64,000 nucleotides of DNA from G963665405 sp963665405 (GTDB taxonomy: Bacteria; Chloroflexota; Dehalococcoidia; Lucifugimonadales; G963665405), in the NCBI GenBank assembly GCA_963665405.2, contig OY762261.2:1054001-1118000 (forward strand), given 5' to 3'. The first letter of the stretch is position 1; every line of letters begins with the position of its first letter. The notes under the pieces are model-generated. The model made no database searches and was not told the DNA's origin. It worked only from the letters and a program-made list of their open reading frames with translations. Both the position numbers and the translations under genes were made by a program. Shown here in pieces: positions 19,987 to 30,088 of this stretch.

Positions 19987-21000
19987 GTGGTGCTCAGCCG
20001 GCCTGGTGGCCAAGTCACGGCTAGGAGGCGTCTGCGGATCAGCCGCGTGGCCGGATTCGCACTGGTCGCCGTGGGGCTGCTGCTTCTCAGCGCGGTCGGG
20101 GCCTACTACGGCTACGGGGTATACGCCCGGTCCCAGCTGGATCGGCTCAACGTCTCGGTGCCCCAGCCCAGGCCGGTCCAGGCCGATTCGGTCGGGCTTA
20201 ACACCGTTTCCGGGGCCGCTAGAAGCACCCCTACCGACGCAAACGGCTCGGACCATCCGATCGCCCGGCCTGCGAACGGACACGGCGGCGCACCTGGCAG
20301 CGCGCTCGGTACGGCGTCCAACGGAGCGGACCTCGAGGAGCTGCCCGAGCCGGCGACGGCGAGCGTCGCCGACGCACTCCTATCCAAGTACGGCGGCCTG
20401 TATCCGGGACTGCAGATTCACCCCAAGTACTGGCACCAGCCCACGTGGGCCGGATCGGCCACGCGGCAGATACTGGGACTCCCCGAGGGGTTCGTCCCCG
20501 TATCCGCTTCGATCGGCATGATTGGGTCCGGCCGAAGCACGCCAGCCACGCAGATCCTCGTCCCAATGATTGGGATAGACTCCACGGTGGGCGAGCTGGC
20601 CATCGTCGACCTGGGAGACAGCCGGGCCTACGAAACCCCCAACAACACCGTCGGGCACATACCCTCTACGTCGGACCCGGGCGATCTTGGCAGCGGCTGG
20701 TTCTTCGGTCACCTGGAGAGCCCTATCCTGGGCGAGGGCAACGTCTTCCAAAAACTCCCCAAGATCCCCGACCTCCTCAGGAACTACATCGAAACGGGAG
20801 AGGACCCGGTGTACGTCATCCTGGTCAACGACGACGGCCAGTACCTCTACGAGGTGACCGAGACGCGGGTGGTTCACCAGGACGACCTCGCCCTTTACGA
20901 CTCCGAGAGCTCGGAGATCGTCCTGGTCGCATGCGTTCCGCGGCTCGTCTACGACTATCGCATCCTGGTGACTGCGAAGCTCGTCGGATTCCGCGCCTAG
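19987..21000 (+). CDS. Sortase family protein
   Basis: About 337 residues from GTG 19987 (GTG 19990 is equally possible; GGAGGGG lies at 19977-19983). A basic start (TARRRLRISR) is followed by one TM helix (residues about 22-45), a low-complexity linker, and a C-terminal sortase fold. The triad is visible: His242 (FFGHLESP), Cys316 (VACVPRL) and Arg325 (YDYRIL). Sortases of this type sit in the cytoplasmic membrane and join surface proteins to the envelope or to pilin partners. No obvious LPxTG substrate is encoded beside it. It suggests a single-membrane envelope or a surface polymer, which fits Chloroflexota. Confidence 0.88.
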   Translation: MVLSRPGGQVTARRRLRISRVAGFALVAVGLLLLSAVGAYYGYGVYARSQLDRLNVSVPQPRPVQADSVGLNTVSGAARSTPTDANGSDHPIARPANGHGGAPGSALGTASNGADLEELPEPATASVADALLSKYGGLYPGLQIHPKYWHQPTWAGSATRQILGLPEGFVPVSASIGMIGSGRSTPATQILVPMIGIDSTVGELAIVDLGDSRAYETPNNTVGHIPSTSDPGDLGSGWFFGHLESPILGEGNVFQKLPKIPDLLRNYIETGEDPVYVILVNDDGQYLYEVTETRVVHQDDLALYDSESSEIVLVACVPRLVYDYRILVTAKLVGFRA

Positions 21001-21063
21001 GCCCGCCCGGCGACAGCGCGCTTACAACCGTCCCCGGCCATTGATCCAGAGAGAAGATCGCCG

Positions 21064-21999
21064 TTGAGATTCCTGCGCCCGAAGGACAAGGACAGAGAAA
21101 AGACGGCCTCGGCCGTCGAGAAGACCCGTTCGACCTGGTTCGGAAGGGTCGCGGGTGTCTTCAGCCGCGGCCAGCTCGACGACGAGACCTGGGACGAGCT
21201 CGAGGAGCTGCTGATCGGGGCCGACGTCGGGGTCGGACCCACGCAGAGGCTCCTCGAACGACTCAAGGAGCGGGTCAGGGAGGAGCGGACGAGCCGTCCC
21301 GAGGACGCCGTGGAGATCCTGAAGCAGGAGATGGTAGACATCCTCACGGTCGACGGCGGCGGAAGCAGCCTGGCCGTCGACCAGCCCCCGCTGGTGCTCT
21401 TGATAGTCGGCGTCAACGGGGCGGGGAAGACCACCAGCATAGCCAAGATCGCGCGCTGGTACCAGGAATCGGACAAGCGCGTGCTCCTTGCCGCCGCCGA
21501 CACCTTCCGCGCCGCCGCCATCGACCAGCTGCAGGCCTGGGGGGAGAGGCTGGGCATCGGCGTGATCGCCCACCAGCCTGGGTCCGATCCCGCCGCCGTC
21601 GCCTTCGACTCTCTCCAGGCCGCGAGGTCCAGACGGATGGACGTGGTCATCGTGGATACGGCCGGCCGGCTCCACACCAAAGTCAACCTGATGGAGGAGA
21701 TAAAGAAGATACAGCGCGTGCTGTCCCGGCAGGACGCCGCCGTGTCGCAGACGGTGCTGCTGACGCTGGACGCCACGACCGGGCAGAACGGTCTTCATCA
21801 GGCACGCTCATTCACCGAGGCCCTCAGCTGCGACGGCGTCGTCCTGGCGAAGCTGGACGGCACCGCGAAGGGCGGCGTCGTTCTGTCGGTTGCCGACGAA
21901 CTGCGACTGCCAGTCCTCTTCATCGGCACCGGCGAGCAGCCCGAGGACCTGGCGCTCTTCGACCCCAGGGAGTTCGTGGACGCCCTGTTCGCGTCCTGA
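21064..21999 (+). CDS. ftsY: Signal recognition particle receptor FtsY
   Basis: 311 residues from TTG 21064. Short N domain (TWDELEELLIGADVGV) then the NG GTPase: G1 GVNGAGKTT, insertion-box region DTFRAAAIDQLQAWG, G3 DTAGR, G4-like region LDGTAKGG, and closing GTGEQPEDL. It receives ribosome-SRP complexes at the membrane. The acidic A domain found in E. coli FtsY is absent, as is usual in short FtsY proteins. Confidence 0.96.
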   Translation: MRFLRPKDKDREKTASAVEKTRSTWFGRVAGVFSRGQLDDETWDELEELLIGADVGVGPTQRLLERLKERVREERTSRPEDAVEILKQEMVDILTVDGGGSSLAVDQPPLVLLIVGVNGAGKTTSIAKIARWYQESDKRVLLAAADTFRAAAIDQLQAWGERLGIGVIAHQPGSDPAAVAFDSLQAARSRRMDVVIVDTAGRLHTKVNLMEEIKKIQRVLSRQDAAVSQTVLLTLDATTGQNGLHQARSFTEALSCDGVVLAKLDGTAKGGVVLSVADELRLPVLFIGTGEQPEDLALFDPREFVDALFAS

Positions 22000-22035
22000 T
22001 GAGCCTCCGGCTAAGCCAGGCCTCCCCCATCGACA

Positions 22036-22112
22036 AGATGGGGGTCGTTGTTTGAGGGACACCCTCGAACTCCCTGTACGGGGGCTTCGCCCCTCTCCAC
22101 ACCCAATCTTGG
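22036..22112 (-). repeat. Intergenic hairpin repeat, copy R4 (inverted)
   Basis: On the minus strand it reads AAGATTGGGTGTGGAGAGG, GGCGAAGCCCC, GTACAGGGAGTTCGAGGG, TGTCCCTCAAACAACGACCC. This is the family order without the 3' hairpin. It lies between ftsY and the DUF2298 gene. Confidence 0.75.
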
Positions 22113-22197
22113 GACTTCGTGCATACGCCCAGTCGATCTCGAAAAAGGGGCGCGGAACCGCGCCGCCAGGCGGTCCGTATCCCCTTACAATGAAATC

Positions 22198-24825
22198 ATG
22201 CTGAACGCCATCTGGTGGTTCATAACGGCGGAGGCCATCGGCCTCGCCGTTTTTCCGCTCGCCTACTTCCTCTTCCCCCGGCTTCGGGACAGGGGCTACA
22301 GCCTCACCAAGCCCATCGGCCTGCTTCTGGTCGGCTACCTCTCCTGGATTCTGGCCTGGATGCACGTTCTTCCCAGCGTGCGCCTGTCGATCGTCGCGAT
22401 GCTGGTGGTGATCGCTGCCGTATCGGCCCGGCTCGCCTGGAGCCGGAGGCGTGAGCTCGCCGAGTTCATCGCCCGCGAGCGCACGGTCATCCTGGTTACC
22501 GAGGGCATCTTCGTCGCGGTCTTCCTGACCTGGGTGCTCTACCGGGCCTTCGACCCGTCCATCTCTCACACCGAGAAGCCCATGGACTTCGCCTTCCTGA
22601 ATGCGTCGGTGCGCACGGTCTTCGGGACTCCGGAGGATCCCTGGCTCAGCGGCGGCTCGATCAGCTACTACTACCTGGGTCACTGGATGATGAGCGTCAT
22701 GACCAAGCTGACCGGCGTCGCCCCGAGCATCTCCTACAACCTCGCCCTGGCCCTGATCCCTGCGATGGGACTGGCCGCCGTGTTCGGGCTTGTATACAAC
22801 ATGGTCTCGCTCGATCGAGGACGCAGGACCTGGGCTATCGCGGGAGGGCTTCTCGCCGCCCTGGTCCTCGGGTTCGTCGCCAACCTGGAGGGCGTCCTGG
22901 AGTTCATGAGGGCCAACGCCATCGGGTCCCAGGGCTTCTTCGACTGGATCGGGATCGAAGATCTGGACGGGCCGTCCGCCGCCGCGACTCAGAGCTGGAG
23001 GCCCGATGATTTCTGGTGGTGGTGGCGCGCTTCGCGGGTCATCAACACCTTCGACGGTGGCGTGGGACTGGACTACACGATCCAGGAGTTCCCGTTCTTC
23101 AGCTTCATCCTGGGCGACCTCCATCCCCACATGATGTCCATCCCGTTCGTAATGGTGTTCCTCAGCCTCTGTCTTCACCTGCTGCTGTCCCGGACGATGT
23201 TATGGACCGGAACGGGCGTTGCTCGCTACGCTCCAGTCGTGGCGATTGGCGTGTCTCTTGGGGCTCTGGGGATGACCAACGCCTGGGACCTCCCCGTCTT
23301 CTCGGTGCTGCTCGTCGCCGTCCTGCTGATCAATGCCTACTCCATGCACGCTCGTGAGACGCTGGGGAACCTCTTAGCTGCCGGGCGCTCGGTGCCTGCG
23401 GCGAGACGGGTGCTGCACGGGCTGACGCGCTGGGGGGATGCGTCGAGTGTGGCGGCATCGGTCCGCGGTCCCTACCAAAGGGGTGGCCCGCCGTCCCGCC
23501 GGTCGCTGCGGCGAGAGCGACGTCCGGAGGCAGCCCTTCCCACGGCAGCGGCGCCGACCGGCTCGATCCAAAGATCTCTGGCCGTGGCGACGGCGCTCTG
23601 GCTGGCGGTCATGCTCCTCGGCCTGGTTCTGTTCGCGCCCTATTACCTGTCTTTCGCGAGCCAGTTCAACGGCATCTACCCGGTCACGGCCGCGACGACC
23701 CGTCCCGTTCACATGTTCCTGATCTGGGGACTGGCGATTCTCGCGGTGGCCCCGTTCGTCGTGGCGGCCTTCTGGCGCACGACGGTCGAGCGTGGATGGG
23801 CCGGGATGGCCCGGCTCGCGCTGGCTGTCGGGTTCCTGCCCTACGTCGTCTGGGCGATGCTTCACCTGGTGAGGGGCGGCGAGGGGGCGGACCTGGCCGG
23901 GCGATTCTTCCACGTCCTTCCGTTCGGTCTGGCCATCGCGATCACGGTCTACACCGGACTGTGGCTCGCGAGGCGCGGCGCCTCCGCCGGGATGCTCTTC
24001 GCCGTCGTCCTCTCGGCTCTCGGCCTCCTCCTCATCATGGGGCCCGAGCTGTTGTACGTTGGCGACTTCTTCGGCACCAGGATGAACACCGTGTTCAAGT
24101 TCTACTATCAGGCCTGGATGGTTCTTGCCGTGGCTTCCGGCTTCGTCCTATACTACTGGAGCTCTCTCCGCCACAGCCTGTCGACTTGGAAGCGGCTGCT
24201 CGCCTACGCTTGGGCGGCCGGGTTCATCGTCCTTCTGGCCGGCTCTCTCTACTACCCGGCGGCCGCCGCCGCCAGCAAGGGCGCCCTGGCGCGCGAGGCG
24301 GCCACCCTCGACGGGCTCGCATACGTGCAGCAGTCCGACCCGGGTGAGTTCGACGCCATCCAGTTCTTGAGGGCCAACGCCGAGCGTGGGTCGGTGATCG
24401 TCGAGGCGGTTTACCGCTATTGCCCCGACCGCACGCCCGTCTGTGCGAAGGAGGACGAAAGGTTCGGCGGCGACTATCTTCAGTTCGGCCGCATCTCGGC
24501 GAGCACCGGTATCCCGACGGTGGTTGGATGGGTCGGCCACGAGCACCAGTGGCGTGGCGGGTCGGACGCTCCATTCGTCGAGAGGGCCCGGGACGTGGCC
24601 ACAATCTACGAGACACTGGACGTCGAGGAGGCCAAAACCCTGCTCGACAGGTATGACGTAGATTACGTGTACGTCGGCGCCCGCGAGCGCCAGACCCAAC
24701 CCATCTTAGCATGGGACCGTGGAAAGCCCTACGAGCCCGAAGGCCTCGACAAGTTCGAGTCCTTCATGGAGACCGTGTTCAGCTCGGACGGCGTCGTAGT
24801 ATATCGCCTCAGGGGAGAAGAGTGA
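22198..24825 (+). CDS. DUF2298 (YYY) polytopic membrane protein
   Basis: 875 residues from ATG 22198; the 150 bp of open frame upstream lie in repeat R4. The family name comes from the Tyr triplet seen here at residues 157-159 (ISYYYLGHW). There are about 15 hydrophobic segments, with the family features HTEKPMDFAFLN, WWWWRASRVI, EFPFFSFILGDLHPHMM, and a C-terminal soluble domain (from about residue 730) with GWVGHEHQWRG. DUF2298 proteins occur in Chloroflexota and archaea and resemble GT-C-type glycosyltransferases; a role in glycan transfer at the membrane is plausible but unproven. The stop overlaps the start of a tiny reading frame leading to the next gene. Confidence 0.9.
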   Translation: MLNAIWWFITAEAIGLAVFPLAYFLFPRLRDRGYSLTKPIGLLLVGYLSWILAWMHVLPSVRLSIVAMLVVIAAVSARLAWSRRRELAEFIARERTVILVTEGIFVAVFLTWVLYRAFDPSISHTEKPMDFAFLNASVRTVFGTPEDPWLSGGSISYYYLGHWMMSVMTKLTGVAPSISYNLALALIPAMGLAAVFGLVYNMVSLDRGRRTWAIAGGLLAALVLGFVANLEGVLEFMRANAIGSQGFFDWIGIEDLDGPSAAATQSWRPDDFWWWWRASRVINTFDGGVGLDYTIQEFPFFSFILGDLHPHMMSIPFVMVFLSLCLHLLLSRTMLWTGTGVARYAPVVAIGVSLGALGMTNAWDLPVFSVLLVAVLLINAYSMHARETLGNLLAAGRSVPAARRVLHGLTRWGDASSVAASVRGPYQRGGPPSRRSLRRERRPEAALPTAAAPTGSIQRSLAVATALWLAVMLLGLVLFAPYYLSFASQFNGIYPVTAATTRPVHMFLIWGLAILAVAPFVVAAFWRTTVERGWAGMARLALAVGFLPYVVWAMLHLVRGGEGADLAGRFFHVLPFGLAIAITVYTGLWLARRGASAGMLFAVVLSALGLLLIMGPELLYVGDFFGTRMNTVFKFYYQAWMVLAVASGFVLYYWSSLRHSLSTWKRLLAYAWAAGFIVLLAGSLYYPAAAAASKGALAREAATLDGLAYVQQSDPGEFDAIQFLRANAERGSVIVEAVYRYCPDRTPVCAKEDERFGGDYLQFGRISASTGIPTVVGWVGHEHQWRGGSDAPFVERARDVATIYETLDVEEAKTLLDRYDVDYVYVGARERQTQPILAWDRGKPYEPEGLDKFESFMETVFSSDGVVVYRLRGEE

Positions 24826-24913
24826 CGGTGACCGCCGCTGAGCCGCGACCGGCCCGGCCCCCCGTGTCCGCCGGATCGGAACAGACACCGGGGCCGCTTC
24901 GAGCCGCAAGCTG

Positions 24914-27175
24914 ATGCCATATCACCGAACCGTTCCCAGCGCTGTGCCGAATCCGGGCTCAAAGTTCGGCAGATACCGGCTTCCGACCGACGTGGAAGAG
25001 CCAGAAGAGGCCCCTCCCGAGCAGACCCTCGAGCCTCCCGCCGCGAACAGCCGATGGGAGATAGGGGCCCATGTCGCTCTCGTCGCCGTCGCCGCTGTCA
25101 TGCGGCTGTGGGACCTGGGCTCACGGGCGATGCACCACGACGAGAGTCTGCACGCGTACTTCTCGTGGCAGCTCGCCACGGGCAAGGGGTTCCAGCACGA
25201 CCCTCTGATGCACGGCCCCCTCCAATTCGAGGTGAACGCGGCGATCTTCTTTCTGTTCGGTGACAGCGACGTCACGGCACGCCTCTTCTACGCCGTCATG
25301 GGGGCCGCCCTCGTGGCGTTGCCCTACTTCTTCCGCCGGAGGCTTGGGGTGGCCGGGGCGATCATCGTGGCGGCCCTGCTGGCGTTTTCGCCATCGATGC
25401 TCTACTTCAGCCGGTTCACCAGAAACGACATCCTGATGGCGTTCTTCACCCTGGCTCTCGTGATCTCGATGTGGCGATACCTCGCCGAGGGGCGGAACCG
25501 GTTTCTCTACATCGGTGCCGCGGCGCTCGCACTCGCATTCTCCAGCAAGGAGACCACCTTCATAGTCGCCGGTACTCTGGGTCTCTACCTGACCATCGTC
25601 GTGGTCAGCGGCATATGGACCCGGACCATGCACCGGGTCTCCCTCGGCGGCATGGCGCCGGGAACGGCCGCCGGGCGGCTGGCCGGGGCTCTCTGGGCGG
25701 AGATCCGGAGCACGAAGCCGGCGGAGATCTCACGCCCCGCCGTCTTCCTGCTCCTCCTGGTGACCCTCAGCCTGCCGCAGTGGTCCGCCCTGGTCAGCGT
25801 CCTTCAGGACGCCCCGATACTGAGCTGGTCGAACATCGTTCTGGCGCGCGGAGTGGGCGCCGGCGGCCCGATCGGCGTGCCCACCGGTGGAGGGATCGTC
25901 CTCGCCTTCGTCGTCGTCGTCGTGCTCCTGGGCGCGTCGATGTACGTCGGATTCCGGTGGCGCTGGTCGGTCTGGTGGCGGGCTGCCCTAATCTTCTACA
26001 TCATCTGGGTCCTGCTGCACACCACCTTCTTCACCAACATCGTGGGAGTGGGGTCCGGTACGTGGCAGTCTCTGGGTTACTGGCTGGCTCAGCAGGGGGA
26101 GACCCGGGGCAATCAACCCTGGTACTACTATTTCGTGATCGCCCCGATCTACGAGTTCCTGCCGCTGCTTTTCGCCATCGCCGGCGGCGTCTACTACGTG
26201 TGGCGGCGGGACCGCCTGGGCGTGTTCCTCGGGTTCTGGTCCGTCACGACGTTCTTCGCCTACACCGTGGCGGGCGAGAAGATGCCCTGGCTCCTGGTCG
26301 GGATAGTGTTGCCTCTGATCGTTCTCGCGGGACGGTTTCTCGGCGACCTGGTGGGAATGGTGCGGGTGCGAGGGGCGTCCGGGGCGCAAGGAGCGCTAAT
26401 CCTGGCCGGAGTCCCGCTGATGCTGGTCGGACTCTGGGTGCTCCTGCTCATTGAATCGGACGGAGAGTCCAGCAGCCAGAGAATCTGGGGGCTGATCGCG
26501 TTCGTCGCCGCCGCGAACCTGCTGGGCGCTGCCTGGATGTGGATACGAGACGTCAAACGGTTCGCGGCGCTGGCGGCGATCCCCGTGGCGGTCATTCTGC
26601 TCGTTCTGACGGTTCGAGCGGGCTGGTACGCCAGCTATCGCAACGGGGACGTCCCCGTCGAGATGATCATCTACACCCAAACCTCGCCAGACATCGTCGA
26701 GGTCGCGAGGCAGATCGAGGCGGCGGGCGGCGCCAGCGGCCTCGGCAAGGACGTCTCGATAACCATCGACTCCACCAGTGGATTCGCCTGGCCCTGGGCC
26801 TGGTATCTCCGCAACTACACGAGCGTCGAGTATCCCACCTACGGCGGAGACAAGCCGGAGGACACGCCAGATTCGTCGATCCTCCTGGTGCATCGGAACA
26901 ACAGACTCGACGCCGACGAGGTCCTGGAGGAGACGTTCACCGACGGAGTGCTGGTGAGGCACCGCTGGTGGTTCCCCGAGGAGACATACCGCGGTCTCAC
27001 GCCCCAGAAGTTCTTCAAGGCATTTGCGGACCGCAAGACCTGGCGGACCGCCATGGACTACTTCCTCTATCGCAAGCTCGACCGGGGGCTTGGCAGCGAG
27101 GACTCCTACTTCTACGCCGCAACCGACTTCCCGGTGATCTACGAGCCGGTGGACGTTCCTCAGGCCGGAGGGTAG
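24914..27175 (+). CDS. TIGR03663-type membrane protein (Agl23-like, GT-C glycosyltransferase fold)
   Basis: 753 residues. A proline/glutamate-rich cytoplasmic start (about 1-45) is followed by a PMT/GT-C-like core with the diagnostic MHHDESLHAYFSWQLATG loop (likely catalytic Asp-Glu in the first external loop), then about 12 further TM helices, RFTRNDILMAFF, SSKETTFI, and a C-terminal soluble domain beginning near WYASYRNGD. Members often sit beside DUF2298 genes, as here, and are thought to act on lipid-linked sugars in surface glycosylation (inference). It begins 89 bp after the DUF2298 stop, in the same direction, and is probably co-transcribed. Confidence 0.88.
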   Translation: MPYHRTVPSAVPNPGSKFGRYRLPTDVEEPEEAPPEQTLEPPAANSRWEIGAHVALVAVAAVMRLWDLGSRAMHHDESLHAYFSWQLATGKGFQHDPLMHGPLQFEVNAAIFFLFGDSDVTARLFYAVMGAALVALPYFFRRRLGVAGAIIVAALLAFSPSMLYFSRFTRNDILMAFFTLALVISMWRYLAEGRNRFLYIGAAALALAFSSKETTFIVAGTLGLYLTIVVVSGIWTRTMHRVSLGGMAPGTAAGRLAGALWAEIRSTKPAEISRPAVFLLLLVTLSLPQWSALVSVLQDAPILSWSNIVLARGVGAGGPIGVPTGGGIVLAFVVVVVLLGASMYVGFRWRWSVWWRAALIFYIIWVLLHTTFFTNIVGVGSGTWQSLGYWLAQQGETRGNQPWYYYFVIAPIYEFLPLLFAIAGGVYYVWRRDRLGVFLGFWSVTTFFAYTVAGEKMPWLLVGIVLPLIVLAGRFLGDLVGMVRVRGASGAQGALILAGVPLMLVGLWVLLLIESDGESSSQRIWGLIAFVAAANLLGAAWMWIRDVKRFAALAAIPVAVILLVLTVRAGWYASYRNGDVPVEMIIYTQTSPDIVEVARQIEAAGGASGLGKDVSITIDSTSGFAWPWAWYLRNYTSVEYPTYGGDKPEDTPDSSILLVHRNNRLDADEVLEETFTDGVLVRHRWWFPEETYRGLTPQKFFKAFADRKTWRTAMDYFLYRKLDRGLGSEDSYFYAATDFPVIYEPVDVPQAGG

Positions 27176-27655
27176 AGGCCCCGAGCATCCAGGCGGTCCG
27201 GCTTCCGGCAGCTACCCCTTCATGAAACTGCGCCGTGGTGGCGCCGATCGTCCGGATCCTCCGAACGCCAGCCACATCCCTAGCCCCTTAGCCCGGTCGA
27301 CCGGCCCACCGGCCGGACCGATTGTAACCAGGTTCCGACCTCAGGCTAACCCCGTGTCACCCCGCCATGCGGTACGTCGTTTAATACGGCGCCTCCGTGA
27401 CAGAGAGGCTTCCTGATAGATGTTCCGCAAACGGGTTACTCGGCCAGCCATCGCAGTCTTGAAAACGTCAGCGAGCGAGTGTCGGAAGAGCCGTTGGGCG
27501 CGCAAGGGTTGGAGAGCCGCAGCCGACGGTTCCAACTGTTGTGCGATGGCTACGGTCGAACATTGGCAACATACGTTTCACTTTATGCAGGCAACGGGGG
27601 CGCAGGCAAACAGCGAAAGATCGGCCTCCGACAACAACGGACCAAGGAGGAAGCC
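27176..27655 (+). other. 480-bp gene-free leader upstream of the lasso-like precursor
   Basis: No supported gene on either strand. The last 50 bp hold AACAACGGACC and the ribosome site AAGGAGG (27644-27650) of the first precursor peptide. GC content falls compared with the preceding operon, which suggests a promoter region. Confidence 0.5.
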
Positions 27656-27778
27656 ATGCGGAAGAAGTACACGGCACCGAAGATGGCCAGGCGGACCTTT
27701 AAGACCGCCCAGTTCGTCGGCGCGTCGCCTGCTGACGTCATCATAGACGACGGGGGGCCCAGCGACGCCATCCAGTAG
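27656..27778 (+). CDS. Putative lasso-peptide precursor A1
   Basis: 40 codons from ATG 27656 with a strong AAGGAGG site 5 bp upstream. The leader begins MRKKYTAPKM, matching the Y-x-x-P-x-L/M motif by which lasso leaders bind the RRE protein. The C-terminal part GASPADVIIDDGG followed by PSDAIQ is acidic and glycine-rich. The core start is uncertain: the usual Thr at the second-last leader position is missing. Ala23 to Asp31 would give a 9-residue ring; Ser24 to Asp31 an 8-residue ring. It is followed by a terminator-like hairpin and then the cyclase gene. A second precursor with the same MRK-x-Y-x-x-P start lies beyond the cyclase. Confidence 0.7.
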   Translation: MRKKYTAPKMARRTFKTAQFVGASPADVIIDDGGPSDAIQ

Positions 27779-27812
27779 CCCCGTAGACCCCGAGTCCGTC
27801 AAGTAGGGTCGC

Positions 27813-27861
27813 AAAGGGGGGCGCCGTTGCCTATGAGTTCCGCCTGCGCCTGCCCCCCTTT
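27813..27861 (+). terminator. Hairpin between precursor A1 and cyclase gene
   Basis: Perfect 10-bp stem AAAGGGGGGC (27813-27822) and GCCCCCCTTT (27852-27861) with a 29-nt loop. It probably gives partial termination so that the precursor is made in excess over the cyclase, as in other lasso operons. Confidence 0.65.
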
Positions 27862-27942
27862 CTAAGTCCTCGCTGGCGGACGCGTTCGAGGCAGACTGAA
27901 CCACCACCGGCTGACCTCTATCAGACCGTAGGGAAAAGGCCA

Positions 27943-29955
27943 TTGAGCGGAATTGTTGGGACATACTTCGGGAGCGATCAGTCGGCTAGCCATTCCGATC
28001 TGCAACGCATGGTCGATATCCTGGAGCATCGGGGTCCAGACGGTAAGGGTGTGTGGAGTGAGGGGCCCGCTGGACTTGGCCACCGGATGCTATGGACGAC
28101 CCCAGAGTCCAAACGCGAACGACTGCCGCTGTCTGACAAAACGGGCGACCTCGTCTTGACCGCCGATGCTCGGATCGATAATCGGCAGGAGCTGCTGGCC
28201 CTCCTCGACTTCGCCCGCCGCCCAGGCCAAGAGGTGACCGACAGCGAGATCATCCTTTCCGCCTACGAAAAGTGGGGAGAGCGCTGCCCAGAACGGCTCC
28301 TCGGCGACTTCGCCTTCGCCGTGTGGGACCGGCGCCGGCAGGTGCTATTCTGCGCCCGGGATCATCTCGGGGTTAAGCCCTTCTTCTACTACCACTCGGG
28401 TCAGACGGTCATCTTCGGCTCAGAGATCAAGGCCCTGCTGTGCTTGGCGGAGGTACCACGTCGGCTGAACGAAGTGAAGGTGGCAGACTATCTGTCGGAC
28501 GTGCTCCAAGACAAGGCCATTACGTTCTACAAGGGAATACTGCGACTCCCTCCGGGCCATTGTCTAACGGCAAGTCGCAAGGGTGTCAGCTTGAGGGAAT
28601 ACTGGTCGCTCGATCCTTCCCGCGAGCTGAGGCTAGGGTCGGACGATGAGTACGACGAGGCTTTTCGGGAGGTCTTCACAGAGGCGGTGCGATGCCGAGT
28701 ACGTAGCGTCCTGCCCCTGGGCTCGACATTGAGCGGCGGGCTGGATTCGTCCTCTATCACCTGTGTGGCGCGGCAGCTGCTTCAACAGAACGGCAATCAC
28801 CCCCTTCAAACTTTCTCAGCCGTGTTCGACGAGGTGCGGGAATGCGACGAGCGCCCATATATTGACGCGATCCTGGCCCAGGGCGGCCTCGAGTCTCACT
28901 ACGTCTACCCTGAGCAGACCGGTCCCATGGGCGATCTGGAGCGAGTCTTCTGGCACGCAGATGAACCACCCTACGCCCCGAATCTGTACATTCTGTGGAG
29001 TCTATACCGAGCCGCGGGCCATCGGGGCGTCCGTGTCCTACTGGACGGCGTGCTTGGAGATCAGGCGGTGTCGCATGGCACCGCCTACCTGGCGGAGCTG
29101 GCACGCGAAGGACAGTGGAAGGCGTTTGCCGACGCATCTCATCGACTTTCGGAGTACTTCCAGAGTCCCCCTCTGCGCTACTTGGAGCACTATGGCACGG
29201 CGCAGCTTGCGAGGCTGGCCCGCCGTGGAAGGTGGTTGGCCTTAGCCGATCAGTCCCGTCAGATCTCCAAACACTTCGACGTTTCGCCTCGGAAGCTGAT
29301 CCTGCGTCACGGCATATGGCCATTGGCCCCCAAAGCCGTAAGAAGTTCGTGGCGGGCATTGAAAATGAGGGCCCGCCAGAGGGAGCCGTGGGCCTCGATC
29401 GTCAAGCCTGAATTTGCGCGGCGCGTTGGCCTCAAGGAACGCTTTCAGGTCCTCGAGGGCGAGCGACTGAAACCTGCCGGTAGCGAGAGAGAACACCACT
29501 TTCGTAGCCTCACCTCTGGAGCGTATTCGTATGGTCTCGAGGTTTTGGATATGGCGGCGGCCGCCTTTACCGTCGAGCCCCGCCATCCTTTCGTAGATCG
29601 GCGACTGGTGGAATTCTGCCTGGCGCTTCCACCGGAACAAAAGCTGGCCAACGGCTGGTCACGCTTTGTCCTGCGGAGAGCTATGGCCGGCATCCTCCCG
29701 GATGAGGTGAGGTGGCGGGAGCGCCATTCGAACTTGAGCGGAAGCTTCACGCACACGCTCCTGACGCTCGAGCGGCAGCGCCTGGACGAGACGATTCTGA
29801 ACGACCCGTCGACGATCGAAGAGTATGTAGATTTGACCACCCTTCGGGAGAAGTATCGGCGCTTCTTGCCTGACGGTCGCCCAGGCCCCGCCGTGACGGT
29901 TTGGAAGGCGGCGAACCTGGCGTTGTGGCTTGAACACGCCGATATAAGGCCGTGA
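27943..29955 (+). CDS. Asparagine-synthetase-like lasso macrolactam synthetase (LasC/McjC type)
   Basis: 670 residues from TTG 27943 (MSGIVGTYFG). The N-terminal Ntn domain is preserved (ILEHRGPDGKGVW, RIDNRQELL) but residue 2 is Ser, not the Cys nucleophile of AsnB, so glutamine-dependent ammonia release should be lost. This is a known trait of lasso cyclases. The synthetase domain has the ATP-binding loop LSGGLDSSSI (near residue 267), DEVRECDERPYI and a C-terminal FVDRRLVEFCLALPPE. The enzyme would adenylate an Asp/Glu side chain and join it to the peptide N-terminus. It is flanked by two lasso-like precursors. No RRE (B1) or transglutaminase-type protease (B2) gene is nearby, so these would have to be encoded elsewhere. 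Confidence 0.8.
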   Translation: MSGIVGTYFGSDQSASHSDLQRMVDILEHRGPDGKGVWSEGPAGLGHRMLWTTPESKRERLPLSDKTGDLVLTADARIDNRQELLALLDFARRPGQEVTDSEIILSAYEKWGERCPERLLGDFAFAVWDRRRQVLFCARDHLGVKPFFYYHSGQTVIFGSEIKALLCLAEVPRRLNEVKVADYLSDVLQDKAITFYKGILRLPPGHCLTASRKGVSLREYWSLDPSRELRLGSDDEYDEAFREVFTEAVRCRVRSVLPLGSTLSGGLDSSSITCVARQLLQQNGNHPLQTFSAVFDEVRECDERPYIDAILAQGGLESHYVYPEQTGPMGDLERVFWHADEPPYAPNLYILWSLYRAAGHRGVRVLLDGVLGDQAVSHGTAYLAELAREGQWKAFADASHRLSEYFQSPPLRYLEHYGTAQLARLARRGRWLALADQSRQISKHFDVSPRKLILRHGIWPLAPKAVRSSWRALKMRARQREPWASIVKPEFARRVGLKERFQVLEGERLKPAGSEREHHFRSLTSGAYSYGLEVLDMAAAAFTVEPRHPFVDRRLVEFCLALPPEQKLANGWSRFVLRRAMAGILPDEVRWRERHSNLSGSFTHTLLTLERQRLDETILNDPSTIEEYVDLTTLREKYRRFLPDGRPGPAVTVWKAANLALWLEHADIRP

Positions 29956-30088
29956 GGCCCAGGATCTATTGCATTGACGCCCGATAAGGACCGACTGGAG
30001 ACGGCTGATTGTGGACTGGTGGGATAGGGGCGCGTGGGCGAGTTGAGAAATGACGAGCGGCGGGTTCGCGCCCCTGCCCTAAGTTTAC

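Noticed and set aside
24822..24914. 30-codon reading frame bridging the two large membrane-protein genes
   Set aside because: It is overlapped at both stop/start junctions, but the sequence is low-complexity (Pro/Ala/Arg) with no recognisable motif; could be a coupling leader, not supported as a gene.
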